From positions 62,001 to 126,000 of the forward strand of contig JAEDDP010000001.1 of assembly GCA_016297965.1 (NCBI GenBank): a stretch of 64,000 bases of DNA. Direction: 5' to 3'. Under the pieces are notes generated by a model. That model was not told the origin of the DNA. It made no database searches and saw only the letters and a list, made by a program, of their open reading frames with translations. Below are positions 15,584-24,682 of the stretch, piece after piece; positions within the stretch are counted from its first letter, which is position 1; each line of letters starts with the position of its first letter. The DNA is from Alphaproteobacteria bacterium. GTDB taxonomy: Bacteria > Pseudomonadota > Alphaproteobacteria > Rs-D84 > CACZYB01. Position numbers and translations under genes: made by a program.

Positions 15584-16951
15584 TTATAAATTTGAACATA
15601 TACGTTCAGCTTCATTTATCAATGTTTCAATTTGTGGATTGGTCAACATTAATTCACGAACTTTTTTAACTGCATAAATAACAGTTGCATGATCACGACC
15701 ACCAAAACTTTTTCCAATTTCAGGAAGTGATTTTGATGTCAAATTTTTTGAAATATACATTGCAATTTGACGTGGAATGACAATGTCTTTTTGTTTCTTT
15801 TCGCTGTCAATATCTGAAACACTTACATTCCATTTTTCAGCAACAACCCGTTTAATATCTTGGATATTTAATGGTTTCGTGTTTACAGCAAGAATATCAG
15901 AAAGAATCTTTCGGATATTGGAAAGTGTAGGTGCTTCGTTCATCAAAATTGTGTGTGCAGAAATCCTGTTTAGGGCGCCTTCAAGTTCACGAATGGATGT
16001 TGTGATTTTTGATGCAATAAATTCACCAACACCAGCCTGTAATTCAAGATTTAGAACCTTACACTTTGATTGTAAAATTTTAAGGCGTAAATCATAGTTT
16101 GCAGGAAGTATATCAACAACAAGTCCAGATGCAATTCTTGATTTTATGTTATCGTTTAGACCGTCAATCAAAAACGGAGAACCATTTGCGGTGATGATAA
16201 CTTGCTTTCCATTTGTAATGTAATCATCAATTATGTGGAATAACTCCTTTGCGGTGGATTCCTTACCGGCGATGAATTGAATATCGTCAATCATTAAAAT
16301 ATCCGCAGACTTAAAGCTTTGTTTGAAACGATATGTATCCTTTTCATTTAATGCCTTTAAAAATGAATACATAAATTTGTTTGCGGAAATGTAAATAACA
16401 CGCTTGTTTGAATGGGTTGCCTCCAATTCGTTGGCAAGAGCGTTTAATAAATGTGTTTTACCGAATCCAGAAAGAGAATGAATAACAATAGGATTGAAAG
16501 TTGTTGTTTCTTGGATTGCAACACGTTTTATACTTTCAAATGCAAGGGCGTTTGAGTTATCTTTAACAAAAGAATCAAATGTAAATTTTGATAATGTTTT
16601 TGTTCCGATATTTGCAATTGTTTCAACTGGATGTGATTGTGTTTGAGATTCAAAACTTAATAAATCATTTTGTGATTGTTGAATTTCTTCGGCAATAACC
16701 TTTGGTGTTAATTTTTTTGTTCCTACATTTATTTTAATATCCTTTACATCAGGACAAAATGTATTAACAGCAGAGATAAGGTGAGAGAAGAAATTTCTTT
16801 TTGCCCAATCGGCGATAAAACGGGTTGGTGCATTTAGATATAATGTATCAAGATCAATCTTGTCAAAACTAAGCGGGGCAATCCAACTGAGATATTCAGA
16901 TGTTTTAATGCTTTTTTGAACAGTCTCCTGTATCTGTTTCCAACACTCCAT
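15584..16951 (-). CDS. dnaA: Chromosomal replication initiator DnaA
   Basis: Initiator ATPase that opens oriC. Domain I (MECWKQIQETVQKSIKTSEY) recruits the helicase, and a variable linker follows. The AAA+ domain has Walker A SLSGFGKT around K165 and Walker B ILMIDDIQF. Domain IV carries the DnaA signature GGRDHATVIYAVKKV. In Walker A the first glycine is Ser159, where most DnaA proteins have Gly. The ATG at 16951 is chosen because AAGGA lies nine to ten bases upstream; an in-frame ATG at 17002 would add a basic extension not typical of the family. It is monocistronic, with a 340-base AT-rich gap upstream. Confidence 0.96.
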   Translation of the reverse strand: MECWKQIQETVQKSIKTSEYLSWIAPLSFDKIDLDTLYLNAPTRFIADWAKRNFFSHLISAVNTFCPDVKDIKINVGTKKLTPKVIAEEIQQSQNDLLSFESQTQSHPVETIANIGTKTLSKFTFDSFVKDNSNALAFESIKRVAIQETTTFNPIVIHSLSGFGKTHLLNALANELEATHSNKRVIYISANKFMYSFLKALNEKDTYRFKQSFKSADILMIDDIQFIAGKESTAKELFHIIDDYITNGKQVIITANGSPFLIDGLNDNIKSRIASGLVVDILPANYDLRLKILQSKCKVLNLELQAGVGEFIASKITTSIRELEGALNRISAHTILMNEAPTLSNIRKILSDILAVNTKPLNIQDIKRVVAEKWNVSVSDIDSEKKQKDIVIPRQIAMYISKNLTSKSLPEIGKSFGGRDHATVIYAVKKVRELMLTNPQIETLINEAERICSNL

Positions 16952-17084
16952 TTTTAGAAATCCTTCTCTCTTCTTTTTTCCTTTTCTCAATGTGTGTATC
17001 ATTTTTGATACAGGGTCATATTAGGAAATCAAAAATAAAAAATCTAGTCGGAAATTATTTTTTTATCCTTGACAAGATTCAATG

Positions 17085-17262
17085 TTGACACCCCATAAAT
17101 TTTTTTTATAAAAGTTGTTTTGTGTGGAAGTTTTTTTCATAAAATCAAATGGATAAATTTATTCAAAATTTTTTTAAAGATTTGAAAATAAAAAGAATCC
17201 TTAATTATTGGGGAAGAATCGGCGAAATGCTTCTTGCTTTGATATGAGAATCATTTTATAAT
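17085..17262 (+). promoter_or_regulatory. Two candidate promoters upstream of the RNase D gene
   Basis: The first is TTGACA (17085-17090), 16-base spacer, TATAAA (17107-17112). The second is TTGCTT (17234-17239), 17-base spacer, TATAAT (17257-17262). Both point toward the gene at 17293. The rest of the dnaA-rnd gap (16952-17292) is AT-rich. It contains only one weak DnaA-box-like match (ATTTATCCA on the minus strand near 17150), so an origin is not demonstrated. Confidence 0.5.
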
Positions 17263-17292
17263 ATTTTTACTTTTAATTTAGTGAGGTAAAAA

Positions 17293-17907
17293 ATGGAAAA
17301 TAAAATCATATATTTAGAAGGAGATCTTCCTAATGATGTTAAGTTTGGTGATACAATAGCAGTTGATACAGAAGCAACTGGACTTTCAATGCTTCGTGAC
17401 AGATTGTGTGTTGTGCAACTTACGGATGGAAACGGAAATATTTATGTTGTGAAGGTAGAATCTCCATATAATTGTCCGAATTTAAAGTCGGTTCTTGCGA
17501 ATCAGAATATTTTGAAAATATTTCATTTTGCAAGGTTTGATGTGGCAATGATAAAGAAGTGTTTGAATGTGGATGTGTATCCAATATTTTGTACGAAGAT
17601 TGCATCAAAGCTTTGTCGTACATCAACAGAAAAGCATGGGTTAAAAGATTTGGTTCGTGAGTTTTTTGATATTGAACTTAATAAGAATGAACAGACCAGT
17701 GATTGGGCGGTTTCTCATTTATCGGAAAAACAAATTCAATATGCCGGTGGGGATGTTATGTACCTTCACCGAATCAAAGATATTTTGGTTCAAAAGCTTG
17801 AACGTGAAGGAAGACTTGGGTTTGCAATGGAATGTTTTAAGTTTTTGCCAACAAGGTGTGCTCTTGATTTGCAAGGTTTTGGTGATGAAGATATTTTCCA
17901 ACACTAA
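17293..17907 (+). CDS. Ribonuclease D-like 3'-5' exonuclease (short form)
   Basis: DEDD-type 3'-5' exoribonuclease related to RNase D, which trims tRNA 3' ends. ExoI motif AVDTEATGL has D25 and E27. The ExoII-type aspartate is D83 in FARFDVAM. ExoIII is QYAGGDVMYLHRI, with the Tyr and Asp of the DEDDy class. At 204 residues it has the catalytic domain only and lacks the C-terminal HRDC domains of E. coli Rnd; this short form is common in alphaproteobacteria. GTGAGGTAAAAA precedes the ATG. Confidence 0.88.
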   Translation: MENKIIYLEGDLPNDVKFGDTIAVDTEATGLSMLRDRLCVVQLTDGNGNIYVVKVESPYNCPNLKSVLANQNILKIFHFARFDVAMIKKCLNVDVYPIFCTKIASKLCRTSTEKHGLKDLVREFFDIELNKNEQTSDWAVSHLSEKQIQYAGGDVMYLHRIKDILVQKLEREGRLGFAMECFKFLPTRCALDLQGFGDEDIFQH

Positions 17908-17930
17908 AACTTTTTAAGTGTTAAAAAAAG

Positions 17931-17957
17931 CCCCCTTTTATAAGGGGGTAATTTTTT
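17931..17957. terminator. Bidirectional terminator after the RNase D gene
   Basis: CCCCCTT / AAGGGGG hairpin, then TAATTTTTTT on the plus strand. An A run on the left gives a T tail for the convergent lipoprotein gene. Confidence 0.88.
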
Positions 17958-17969
17958 TGTTTGATTTTT

Positions 17970-18326
17970 TTAATTATAAAGTTTTGAAATCATACATTGA
18001 ACCTGTGCCGCCATAATTTTTGAACCGATTGTATTATCGCGAGCGAGTTCGTCGGCGGTTAATTTCTTTGTTGCCTTTTTATAAAGATATTTTACATCAT
18101 CGGCATCAAGTGAGTTCATAACACTTGAAGTCATACATTCACAATTTGAAGAATTGTTAAATTTTGCCATACAAGCATTTTTCACGGTTGTTTTTGCCGA
18201 ATTGATATAGATTTTTGAAACCTGAGTTGCAGTATTTTTTAATACAGATGTTGTTTCATTTGTTTGTGATGGAACACATCCGGCAAGTGATGAAACTACA
18301 ACTAAACCACATAAAAATTTTTTCAT
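17970..18326 (-). CDS. Small lipoprotein, unknown (118 aa)
   Basis: The signal peptide ends in a lipobox (SSLAGC, lipidated Cys at residue 17), so it is a membrane-anchored lipoprotein. The mature part is short and helical, with three further Cys residues (two in CECM) that could form disulfides in the periplasm. It ends in an amphipathic helix. No family recognised. AAAGGATTAAAA precedes the ATG. It is monocistronic, between a shared terminator and the mutL end. Confidence 0.7.
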   Translation of the reverse strand: MKKFLCGLVVVSSLAGCVPSQTNETTSVLKNTATQVSKIYINSAKTTVKNACMAKFNNSSNCECMTSSVMNSLDADDVKYLYKKATKKLTADELARDNTIGSKIMAAQVQCMISKLYN

Positions 18327-18412
18327 TTTTAATCCTTTCTTTATTAGGCCTTTTTACCTATAAATAAATTATTATTTCGTTTTTATGAAATCAAGATATT
18401 TTTTTTGAAAGT

Positions 18413-20209
18413 TTAACGGTCAAAAAGTTTTGCCAAATCGGTTAAATTCATTTTTACGTATGCACGACGGCCGTGATTGCATTCACCGGCGTTTTCGCTT
18501 GCTTCTACCTGACGTAAAAGTTCGTTCATTTCATCAATGGTAAGTGTTTTTCCCGCACGGATTGATGTATGGCAGGCATAAGTTTTTGCAATCATTGCGA
18601 TTTTATTTTCAAGGATTTTTGCCTTTTCAAAATCGTCAATGTCTTCGGAAATGTGTCTGATAAGCCCCTGTAAATCAGCATTACCAAGAAGGGCGGGCAT
18701 TTCGCGAATCACTATTGCTCCGGGACCAAATTCTTCAATAACCAAGCCGAATTTTTCAAGTTCGTTTTTTACATCCAATATTGCACCGGCCTTTTTTTCG
18801 CCAAGTTCAATTATTTCGGGGATAAGCATAATTTGTCGTTTTATTCCACCGGTGGCAAGTTGTGCCTTTATTTTTTCATAAACCAACCTTTCGTGGCAGG
18901 CGTGTTGGTCAACAATGACAATACCGTCTGTCGTTTGTGAAATAATATAGGTATTATGCAATTGTCCGCGGGCTGTGCCAAGTGGGTAAGTTATGAAATC
19001 GGCATTGGTGATTTCGTTTGTTGCGATGGTGCGACTGTTGACACTTAAAGGAAGTATTTTATTGTCAAATGTGGTTTGGATAACTTCCTGTACGCTGTTT
19101 GATTGTTCCGAATCATTGAATGAATTTTCGGTTGAAAGAGGTATAGGAGCCTGTGTTTGAAGGTTTAAAATATTTGTGTTTTGAGACGTTGAAAACGGTT
19201 GGTTGTTCCTTACAATTCCCTTTAAATCAATAACATTTGGATTTACCGGTGCCGATGCAATATATTTGCGAATCACATTTATCAATGTGCCACGGATGAG
19301 CCCTTGTTCCTTAAATCGGATTTCCGCCTTTTGTGGGTGAACATTTACATCAATTTCGGAATTTGGAAGGGATAGCCAAAGGCAAACGGTTGGAAATTTT
19401 CCCTTTTCCATTGTATCCATATATGCTGCCTTTAATGTACCGAATAAAAGCTTGTCTTTAAGGCTTCGTCCATTAACATAAAAGTATTGGTTTGCGGATG
19501 TTCCACGGGTATATGTTGGGCGACAGATAAAACCTTCTATTTTCAAATTATGTGCGGTGGCGTTTACCTCAATTGCATTTTGTTTAAAATCCTTTCCAAG
19601 GACAGAGCAAACACGGCTTAACTTATCCGTTGGGCGTAGGACCAAAGTGTCGTTAAGGGTGAATGTTTTTTCCGGGTGGCAAAGTGCAATCCGTTCAACG
19701 GTATCAATGATTGTTGACATTTCACCACGGTCAGTTTTTAAAAAATTAAGTCGTGCTGGTACATTATAAAAAAGGTCAAAAACTTCAATCTTTGTTCCCT
19801 TTGTATGGCTTGCCGGAGAAAGTTTTTTAACTTCGCCATTTTCAAGTTCAAGACACCAACATTCGTTTCCATCATTCGTTGTGATTGTCATTTTGGAAAC
19901 AGAGGCGATTGAAGGTATAGCCTCACCACGGAAACCAAGGAAGTTTATATTCATTAAATCATCGGTTGGAAGTTTTGATGTTGCATGACGAAGGATGCAA
20001 TTTTGCAAATCGGTTTTATTCATACCGCATCCGTTGTCGGAAACACACATATATGTTTTGCCGGAATTTCGGACGGTTATTTCAATTTTTGTACTTCCCG
20101 CATCAATGGCGTTTTCCACAAGCTCCTTTATAACGCTGGCCGGACGTTCAATAACTTCGCCGGCCGCAATTTGATTTATAAGATTTTGTGATAAAACTCG
20201 TATACTCAT
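18413..20209 (-). CDS. mutL: DNA mismatch repair protein MutL
   Basis: GHKL-ATPase coordinating mismatch repair. The N-terminal ATPase has NQIAAGEVIERPASVIKELV, DNGCGM and GFRGEAIPSI. The C-terminal domain carries DQHACHERLVYE (D434-E445), an exact DQHA-x2-E-x4-E endonuclease motif, plus a CNHGRRAY block. This MutL therefore probably nicks DNA itself, as expected in bacteria lacking MutH. The ATG at 20209 follows AAGGAAATAATT; an upstream in-frame ATG at 20230 is less likely. It lies 52 bases after pgi on the same strand and is probably co-transcribed. Confidence 0.96.
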   Translation of the reverse strand: MSIRVLSQNLINQIAAGEVIERPASVIKELVENAIDAGSTKIEITVRNSGKTYMCVSDNGCGMNKTDLQNCILRHATSKLPTDDLMNINFLGFRGEAIPSIASVSKMTITTNDGNECWCLELENGEVKKLSPASHTKGTKIEVFDLFYNVPARLNFLKTDRGEMSTIIDTVERIALCHPEKTFTLNDTLVLRPTDKLSRVCSVLGKDFKQNAIEVNATAHNLKIEGFICRPTYTRGTSANQYFYVNGRSLKDKLLFGTLKAAYMDTMEKGKFPTVCLWLSLPNSEIDVNVHPQKAEIRFKEQGLIRGTLINVIRKYIASAPVNPNVIDLKGIVRNNQPFSTSQNTNILNLQTQAPIPLSTENSFNDSEQSNSVQEVIQTTFDNKILPLSVNSRTIATNEITNADFITYPLGTARGQLHNTYIISQTTDGIVIVDQHACHERLVYEKIKAQLATGGIKRQIMLIPEIIELGEKKAGAILDVKNELEKFGLVIEEFGPGAIVIREMPALLGNADLQGLIRHISEDIDDFEKAKILENKIAMIAKTYACHTSIRAGKTLTIDEMNELLRQVEASENAGECNHGRRAYVKMNLTDLAKLFDR

Positions 20210-20261
20210 AATTATTTCCTTACTTATCAATGTTATAAGAAATAATTTCCATCTTCAAGTT

Positions 20262-21902
20262 TTATTTCCTTATATTTTTCACAATTTCAATTAGGCTTGC
20301 CGTTGACGAATCGTAATTGTTTAAAAGGGTATCATCTGTGTTTTTTAAATCCTTTAAAACCCTTTTCGCAAGTTGTTTGCCAAGTTCAACGCCGAATTGG
20401 TCAAATGAATTTATGTTCCAAAATACACCTTCGGTAAATGTCTTGTGTTCGTAAAATGCAATTAACATACCGAATGTTTCAGGTGTGATTTCCCTTATAA
20501 GGAAGGTATTGGATGGGCGGTTTCCATCAAAAACTTTGTATGGTAAAAGTTTTATTATTTCGGAATTGGAAAGACCCTTTTCCTTTAATTCCCTTATAAC
20601 GTCTTCGTCTGATTTACCCTTCATCAATGCCTCTGTTTGGGCGATACCATTTGCAAGAAGTTTTAATTGATGTTCGCCGGTTTCGTTATGGGAAAGCACA
20701 GGAAGGATGAAATCGCAAAGGATTTTTTCGGTTCCTTGGTGTAAAAGTTGATAGAATGAATGTTGACCGTTTGTACCAACTTCACCAAAAACAACAGGGC
20801 AAGTTTTGTATTTTGTATGGTTACCCAACCTGTCAACGGATTTTCCGTTGCTTTCCATTACAAGTTGTTGAAGGTATAATGGAACATACCTTAAATAATT
20901 GTCGTATGGAAGTATTGCCGACGATGTCGTATTAAGGAAGTTTACGTTCCAAATAGAAATCAATGCCATCAATACAGGAATATTGTTTTCAAATGGGGTG
21001 TTTTTGAAATGTTCGTCGGCTTTTCTTGCTCCGTCAAGGAATTCCTTAAATCTTTCGGTTCCAATGGATATAAGAAGTGGAAGTCCGATTGGTCCCCACA
21101 TTGAATAACGTCCGCCAACATAATCACCGAATCCGAAAATGTTTTCCTTTTTAATGCCGAATTTATTTGCAAGTTCAATATTTGAGCTTACGGCGCAGAA
21201 ATGATTGCCGATTGCACGTTCGCCAAGTTTTTCAACAATCCATTTTTTTGCGGTTTCGGCATTTGTCATTGTTTCGTCGGTTGTAAAGGTTTTACTTGCA
21301 ATAATAAATAATGTTGTTTCAGGGGAAAGCTTTTTTATTGTTTCGGTTATATCTGTACCATCAACATTTGATACGAAATGAAAGTTTATAAGTGGTGTTT
21401 TGTATGGTTTTAATGCCTCCACCGCCATAAGTGGACCAAGGTATGAACCACCAATACCAATATTTACGACATCAAGAATACGGTCTCCATTTACACCCTT
21501 AAATTCGCCAGAACGAACAGATTCAGCAAATTTAAATAAAGCTTCGTTTGTATTCTGTATATCATTCATTATATTTTTGCCATCAACCTTTATTGATTCC
21601 TCATTCGAACGAAGGGCAGTGTGAAGGACACTTCGGTTTTCGGTCATATTGATTTTTACACCGTCAAACATATCACTTATTTTATCCCTTAAATTAAGTT
21701 GTTCGGCAGTTTTTATTAAAAGTTCAATAGTCTTTTCATCAATAAGGTTTTTTGAAAAATCAAAAATAATGTCGCCAAATGAACGGGAAAATTTTGAAAA
21801 TCTTTCCTTGTCCTGTGCGAATAAATCGGCGATTTTTGTATCACTTAAAAACACACAATGTTTTTTTAATTGGTTAAAGCTTTGTGTTTCTTCAAAATTC
21901 AT
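20262..21902 (-). CDS. pgi: Glucose-6-phosphate isomerase
   Basis: Interconverts glucose-6-phosphate and fructose-6-phosphate. At 546 residues it is a full-length PGI with NIGIGGSYLGP, FGFGDYVGGRYSMWGPIGL and GTNGQHSFYQLLHQGTE, covering both PGI signatures. AAGGAGATAAAA before the ATG is a strong ribosome site. It is first gene of a pgi-mutL pair and is divergent from parE. Confidence 0.97.
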   Translation of the reverse strand: MNFEETQSFNQLKKHCVFLSDTKIADLFAQDKERFSKFSRSFGDIIFDFSKNLIDEKTIELLIKTAEQLNLRDKISDMFDGVKINMTENRSVLHTALRSNEESIKVDGKNIMNDIQNTNEALFKFAESVRSGEFKGVNGDRILDVVNIGIGGSYLGPLMAVEALKPYKTPLINFHFVSNVDGTDITETIKKLSPETTLFIIASKTFTTDETMTNAETAKKWIVEKLGERAIGNHFCAVSSNIELANKFGIKKENIFGFGDYVGGRYSMWGPIGLPLLISIGTERFKEFLDGARKADEHFKNTPFENNIPVLMALISIWNVNFLNTTSSAILPYDNYLRYVPLYLQQLVMESNGKSVDRLGNHTKYKTCPVVFGEVGTNGQHSFYQLLHQGTEKILCDFILPVLSHNETGEHQLKLLANGIAQTEALMKGKSDEDVIRELKEKGLSNSEIIKLLPYKVFDGNRPSNTFLIREITPETFGMLIAFYEHKTFTEGVFWNINSFDQFGVELGKQLAKRVLKDLKNTDDTLLNNYDSSTASLIEIVKNIRK

Positions 21903-21952
21903 TTTTATCTCCTTTGCTTCTTTTTCTTATCTTTTAAGTGTATTAAAAAAAC

Positions 21953-21981
21953 TTGCCTTTTTCAAATAAAAAAAGTATAGT
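21953..21981 (+). promoter_or_regulatory. Promoter of parE
   Basis: TTGCCT (21953-21958), 17-base spacer, TATAGT (21976-21981). It lies 29 bases before the parE start and overlaps an upstream in-frame ATG, which argues against that ATG being used. Confidence 0.75.
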
Positions 21982-22009
21982 GGCAAAGAGTTTAAAGAGG
22001 AAGGTTATT

Positions 22010-23980
22010 ATGGTAGAAAGTTCATATTCAGCAAAGGATATTCAAATTTTGGAAGGATTGGAACCTGTTCGTCTTCGTCCAGGTATGTATATTGGCGGTA
22101 TTGATGCGACGGCACTTCATCATCTTGTTTCTGAAATTGTGGATAACTCTATGGATGAAGTTGGTGCCGGATATGCAAATGAAATTTGGGTGGAACTTAA
22201 ACCCGATAATACCATTACTATCACTGATAATGGACGTGGTATTCCAGTTGATAATCATCCGAAATATCCCGATAAATCCGCGTTGGAAGTTATTTTGACA
22301 ACCCTTCACAGTGGTGGAAAGTTTTCAAATAAGGTTTATCAAACTTCCGGTGGTTTGCATGGTGTGGGTTCTTCGGTTGTGAATGCACTTTCCGAATTTA
22401 TGGAGGTGGAGGTTTTCCGTGATGGAAATATATATAAGCAAACCTATGCCCGTGGAATACCAACATCAAAGTTGGAAGTTGTTGGAAAAATAAAGGCAAG
22501 GGGAACAAAGATAACCTTTAAACCAGATGCAACAATTTTTGGGGAAAATAATATTTTTAAACCTTTACGACTTTACAGGATGATAAGGTCAAAGGCATTC
22601 TTGTTTAAAGGGGTAAAAATAAATTGGAAATGTGATGAAAGCCTTATATCACAAGATGTAAATGTTCCATCAGAATCGGTTCTTTGTTTTCCGAATGGAA
22701 TAAAGGATTATTTAGCTGAAACAATTAAAAATCGTCCACAGGTTGTTTCAAATATTTTCTATACCGAGGCAAACCTTGCAAATGAAATGGGCAAGGTTGA
22801 AGTTGCGATGTCGTGGATTGATACTCCGCATGAGGAAGGAAATGAAAGTGGATTTTTTAATTCGTACTGTAATACCATTCCGACACCAGAAGGTGGAACA
22901 CACGAATCCGGTTTGAAATCGGCGATACTTCGTAGCTTGAAATCATTTGCGGATATGGTTGGGAATAAAAAGTTTGCATCCGTTATTACAGATGATGTTT
23001 TTGATGATGCGGTTGTTATACTTTCGCTGTTTTTCAAAAATCCACAATTTCAGGGACAAACAAAGGAAAAGTTTTCATCGGCAGAGGCAACAAGGCTTGT
23101 TGATAATGCGGTGAAGGATTATTTTGATTATTACCTTACATCCAATCCAAAGGAAGCAAATGTCCTTCTTGACTATCTTGTTGAAAAAAGTGAGGCAAGA
23201 TTAAAGCTTAAAAAATTAAAGGAGACAATAAGAAAGTCCCCAACAAAAAAGCTTCGTTTACCGGGAAAGCTTGCCGATTGTTCAAGCAAGGATAGAAGTG
23301 ATACGGAAATATTTATTGTTGAGGGAGATTCTGCGGGTGGTTCGGCAAAGCAGGCAAGAAACAGGCTTACCCAAGCGATACTTCCACTTCGTGGTAAAAT
23401 TTTGAATGTAGCGAGTTCAAGTAATGAAAAGCTTCAAGCCAATAAGGAAATTCAGGATATAACTGAGGCTATTGGTTGTGGTGTTGGTCGTGATTATAAT
23501 GAAGACAAGCTTCGTTATGACCGAATCATTATTATGACCGATGCCGATGTTGATGGTGCACATATTGCGTCCCTTCTTATGACATTTTTCTTGGAACAGA
23601 TGCCGGATTTGATTCAAAATGGTCATTTGTTTATTGCTCTTCCTCCTCTTTTTAAGGTGACCGATGGAAAGACATCTTTTTATGCGATGGATGATGAAGA
23701 AAAGGATAGAATTATTGCAAAGAATTTTAAGGGTAAAAAGGTTGAAATAAACCGATTTAAAGGTCTTGGTGAAATGATGCCAGCACAACTTAAAGAAACA
23801 ACAATGGATCCAAAGACAAGGCAACTTTTACAAATTGAAATTCCACCAAAGACAGAGGAAGGTATTGAAGATTTGCAAAATACAAAGAATTTGGTGGCAA
23901 ACCTTATGGGAAAAAATCCGGATTTCCGTTTCCGATTTATTCAGGAAGGTGCGAAGTTTACAAAGGATTTGGATTTTTAA
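22010..23980 (+). CDS. parE: DNA topoisomerase IV subunit B
   Basis: ATPase subunit of the chromosome-decatenating topoisomerase. The N-terminal GHKL ATPase has EIVDNSMDEVGAG, ITDNGRGIPVD and HGVGSSVVNALS. The Toprim domain has EGDSAGGSAKQARNR and IIIMTDADVDGAHI. The ParE-like start YSAKDIQILEGLEPVR, the ALHHLVSEIVDNSMDE spacing and the 656-residue length favour ParE over GyrB, which is usually about 800. The ATG at 22010 follows GAGGAAGGTTATT. A strong promoter sits just upstream and a terminator just downstream. Confidence 0.9.
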   Translation: MVESSYSAKDIQILEGLEPVRLRPGMYIGGIDATALHHLVSEIVDNSMDEVGAGYANEIWVELKPDNTITITDNGRGIPVDNHPKYPDKSALEVILTTLHSGGKFSNKVYQTSGGLHGVGSSVVNALSEFMEVEVFRDGNIYKQTYARGIPTSKLEVVGKIKARGTKITFKPDATIFGENNIFKPLRLYRMIRSKAFLFKGVKINWKCDESLISQDVNVPSESVLCFPNGIKDYLAETIKNRPQVVSNIFYTEANLANEMGKVEVAMSWIDTPHEEGNESGFFNSYCNTIPTPEGGTHESGLKSAILRSLKSFADMVGNKKFASVITDDVFDDAVVILSLFFKNPQFQGQTKEKFSSAEATRLVDNAVKDYFDYYLTSNPKEANVLLDYLVEKSEARLKLKKLKETIRKSPTKKLRLPGKLADCSSKDRSDTEIFIVEGDSAGGSAKQARNRLTQAILPLRGKILNVASSSNEKLQANKEIQDITEAIGCGVGRDYNEDKLRYDRIIIMTDADVDGAHIASLLMTFFLEQMPDLIQNGHLFIALPPLFKVTDGKTSFYAMDDEEKDRIIAKNFKGKKVEINRFKGLGEMMPAQLKETTMDPKTRQLLQIEIPPKTEEGIEDLQNTKNLVANLMGKNPDFRFRFIQEGAKFTKDLDF

Positions 23981-24007
23981 TTTGATAAATTATTGGTAAA
24001 AAAAGAA

Positions 24008-24030
24008 CCTCCCGCTGGGGAGGACTTTTT
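24008..24030. terminator. Terminator of parE
   Basis: CCTCCC, GCTG loop, GGGAGG, then ACTTTTT. Confidence 0.85.
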
Positions 24031-24547
24031 ATATATTCTTACTTAATATTTCAGTTACACTTTTGTATTCATCAATGTGTTTTATACTTATTTCATAGGG
24101 TTGAGAAGTTCCACTGTACGTTTTTGTTCCGCCGGCGGTAGAAATATTTATTGTTCCAATTGAAAGGATTGATTCTAAAACATTTATATTTAATGCAGTA
24201 TCGGTGATTTTTTTGAATGGAACAAACTTAATCTTTTTATTAAGTATTCCAAAGATTTTGTATACCCCCTTATTTGTAATTGCATAATGTACCGATTTAT
24301 ATTCAAGATAGAAAAGGTATCCCAATATTACAAATAAAAAAATTAAAAATGAAACTGCCGATGAAAAATTGAAACTATGCTTAAATTCTGAGATAAAAAT
24401 AACGGATGGATAAACAAGAATAAGTATACTTATTATTAGGTTTTTTAATATGTAAAATGGTGAAAATTTTGATGATTGATTACAGTTAAACAAAACTTTG
24501 TCATCGGAATTTATATAATCAAGATAGTTTTCATTTGTTAGGTTCAT
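24029..24547 (-). CDS. PH-domain membrane protein (YdbS/bPH2-like)
   Basis: A short N-terminus is followed by two hydrophobic segments (about residues 33-53 and 60-82) and a bacterial PH-like domain. That domain starts YAITNKGVYKIFGILNKKIK and continues with VPFKKITD, then a STAGGTKTYSG hairpin. This order, two helices then bPH2, is typical of YdbS/YdbT-like proteins, whose molecular role is poorly known. At 172 residues it is a single-domain form. It is monocistronic and convergent with parE. Confidence 0.75.
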   Translation of the reverse strand: MNLTNENYLDYINSDDKVLFNCNQSSKFSPFYILKNLIISILILVYPSVIFISEFKHSFNFSSAVSFLIFLFVILGYLFYLEYKSVHYAITNKGVYKIFGILNKKIKFVPFKKITDTALNINVLESILSIGTINISTAGGTKTYSGTSQPYEISIKHIDEYKSVTEILSKNI

Positions 24548-24682
24548 GTCTTTTTTTTTCCTTTGTTGTATTAAAATGCAGGATAAAAGATACCATAAAA
24601 TGGGGGATAGTTCAAGTTAAGATTTTATACTTCTAGATTTTATTTATCCTGATTCATATAATTTTGGTCAAGGAGATTTAAT

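Noticed and set aside
21953..22009. Alternative parE start at 21953
   Set aside because: This ATG overlaps the -35 element of the parE promoter and has no ribosome site.
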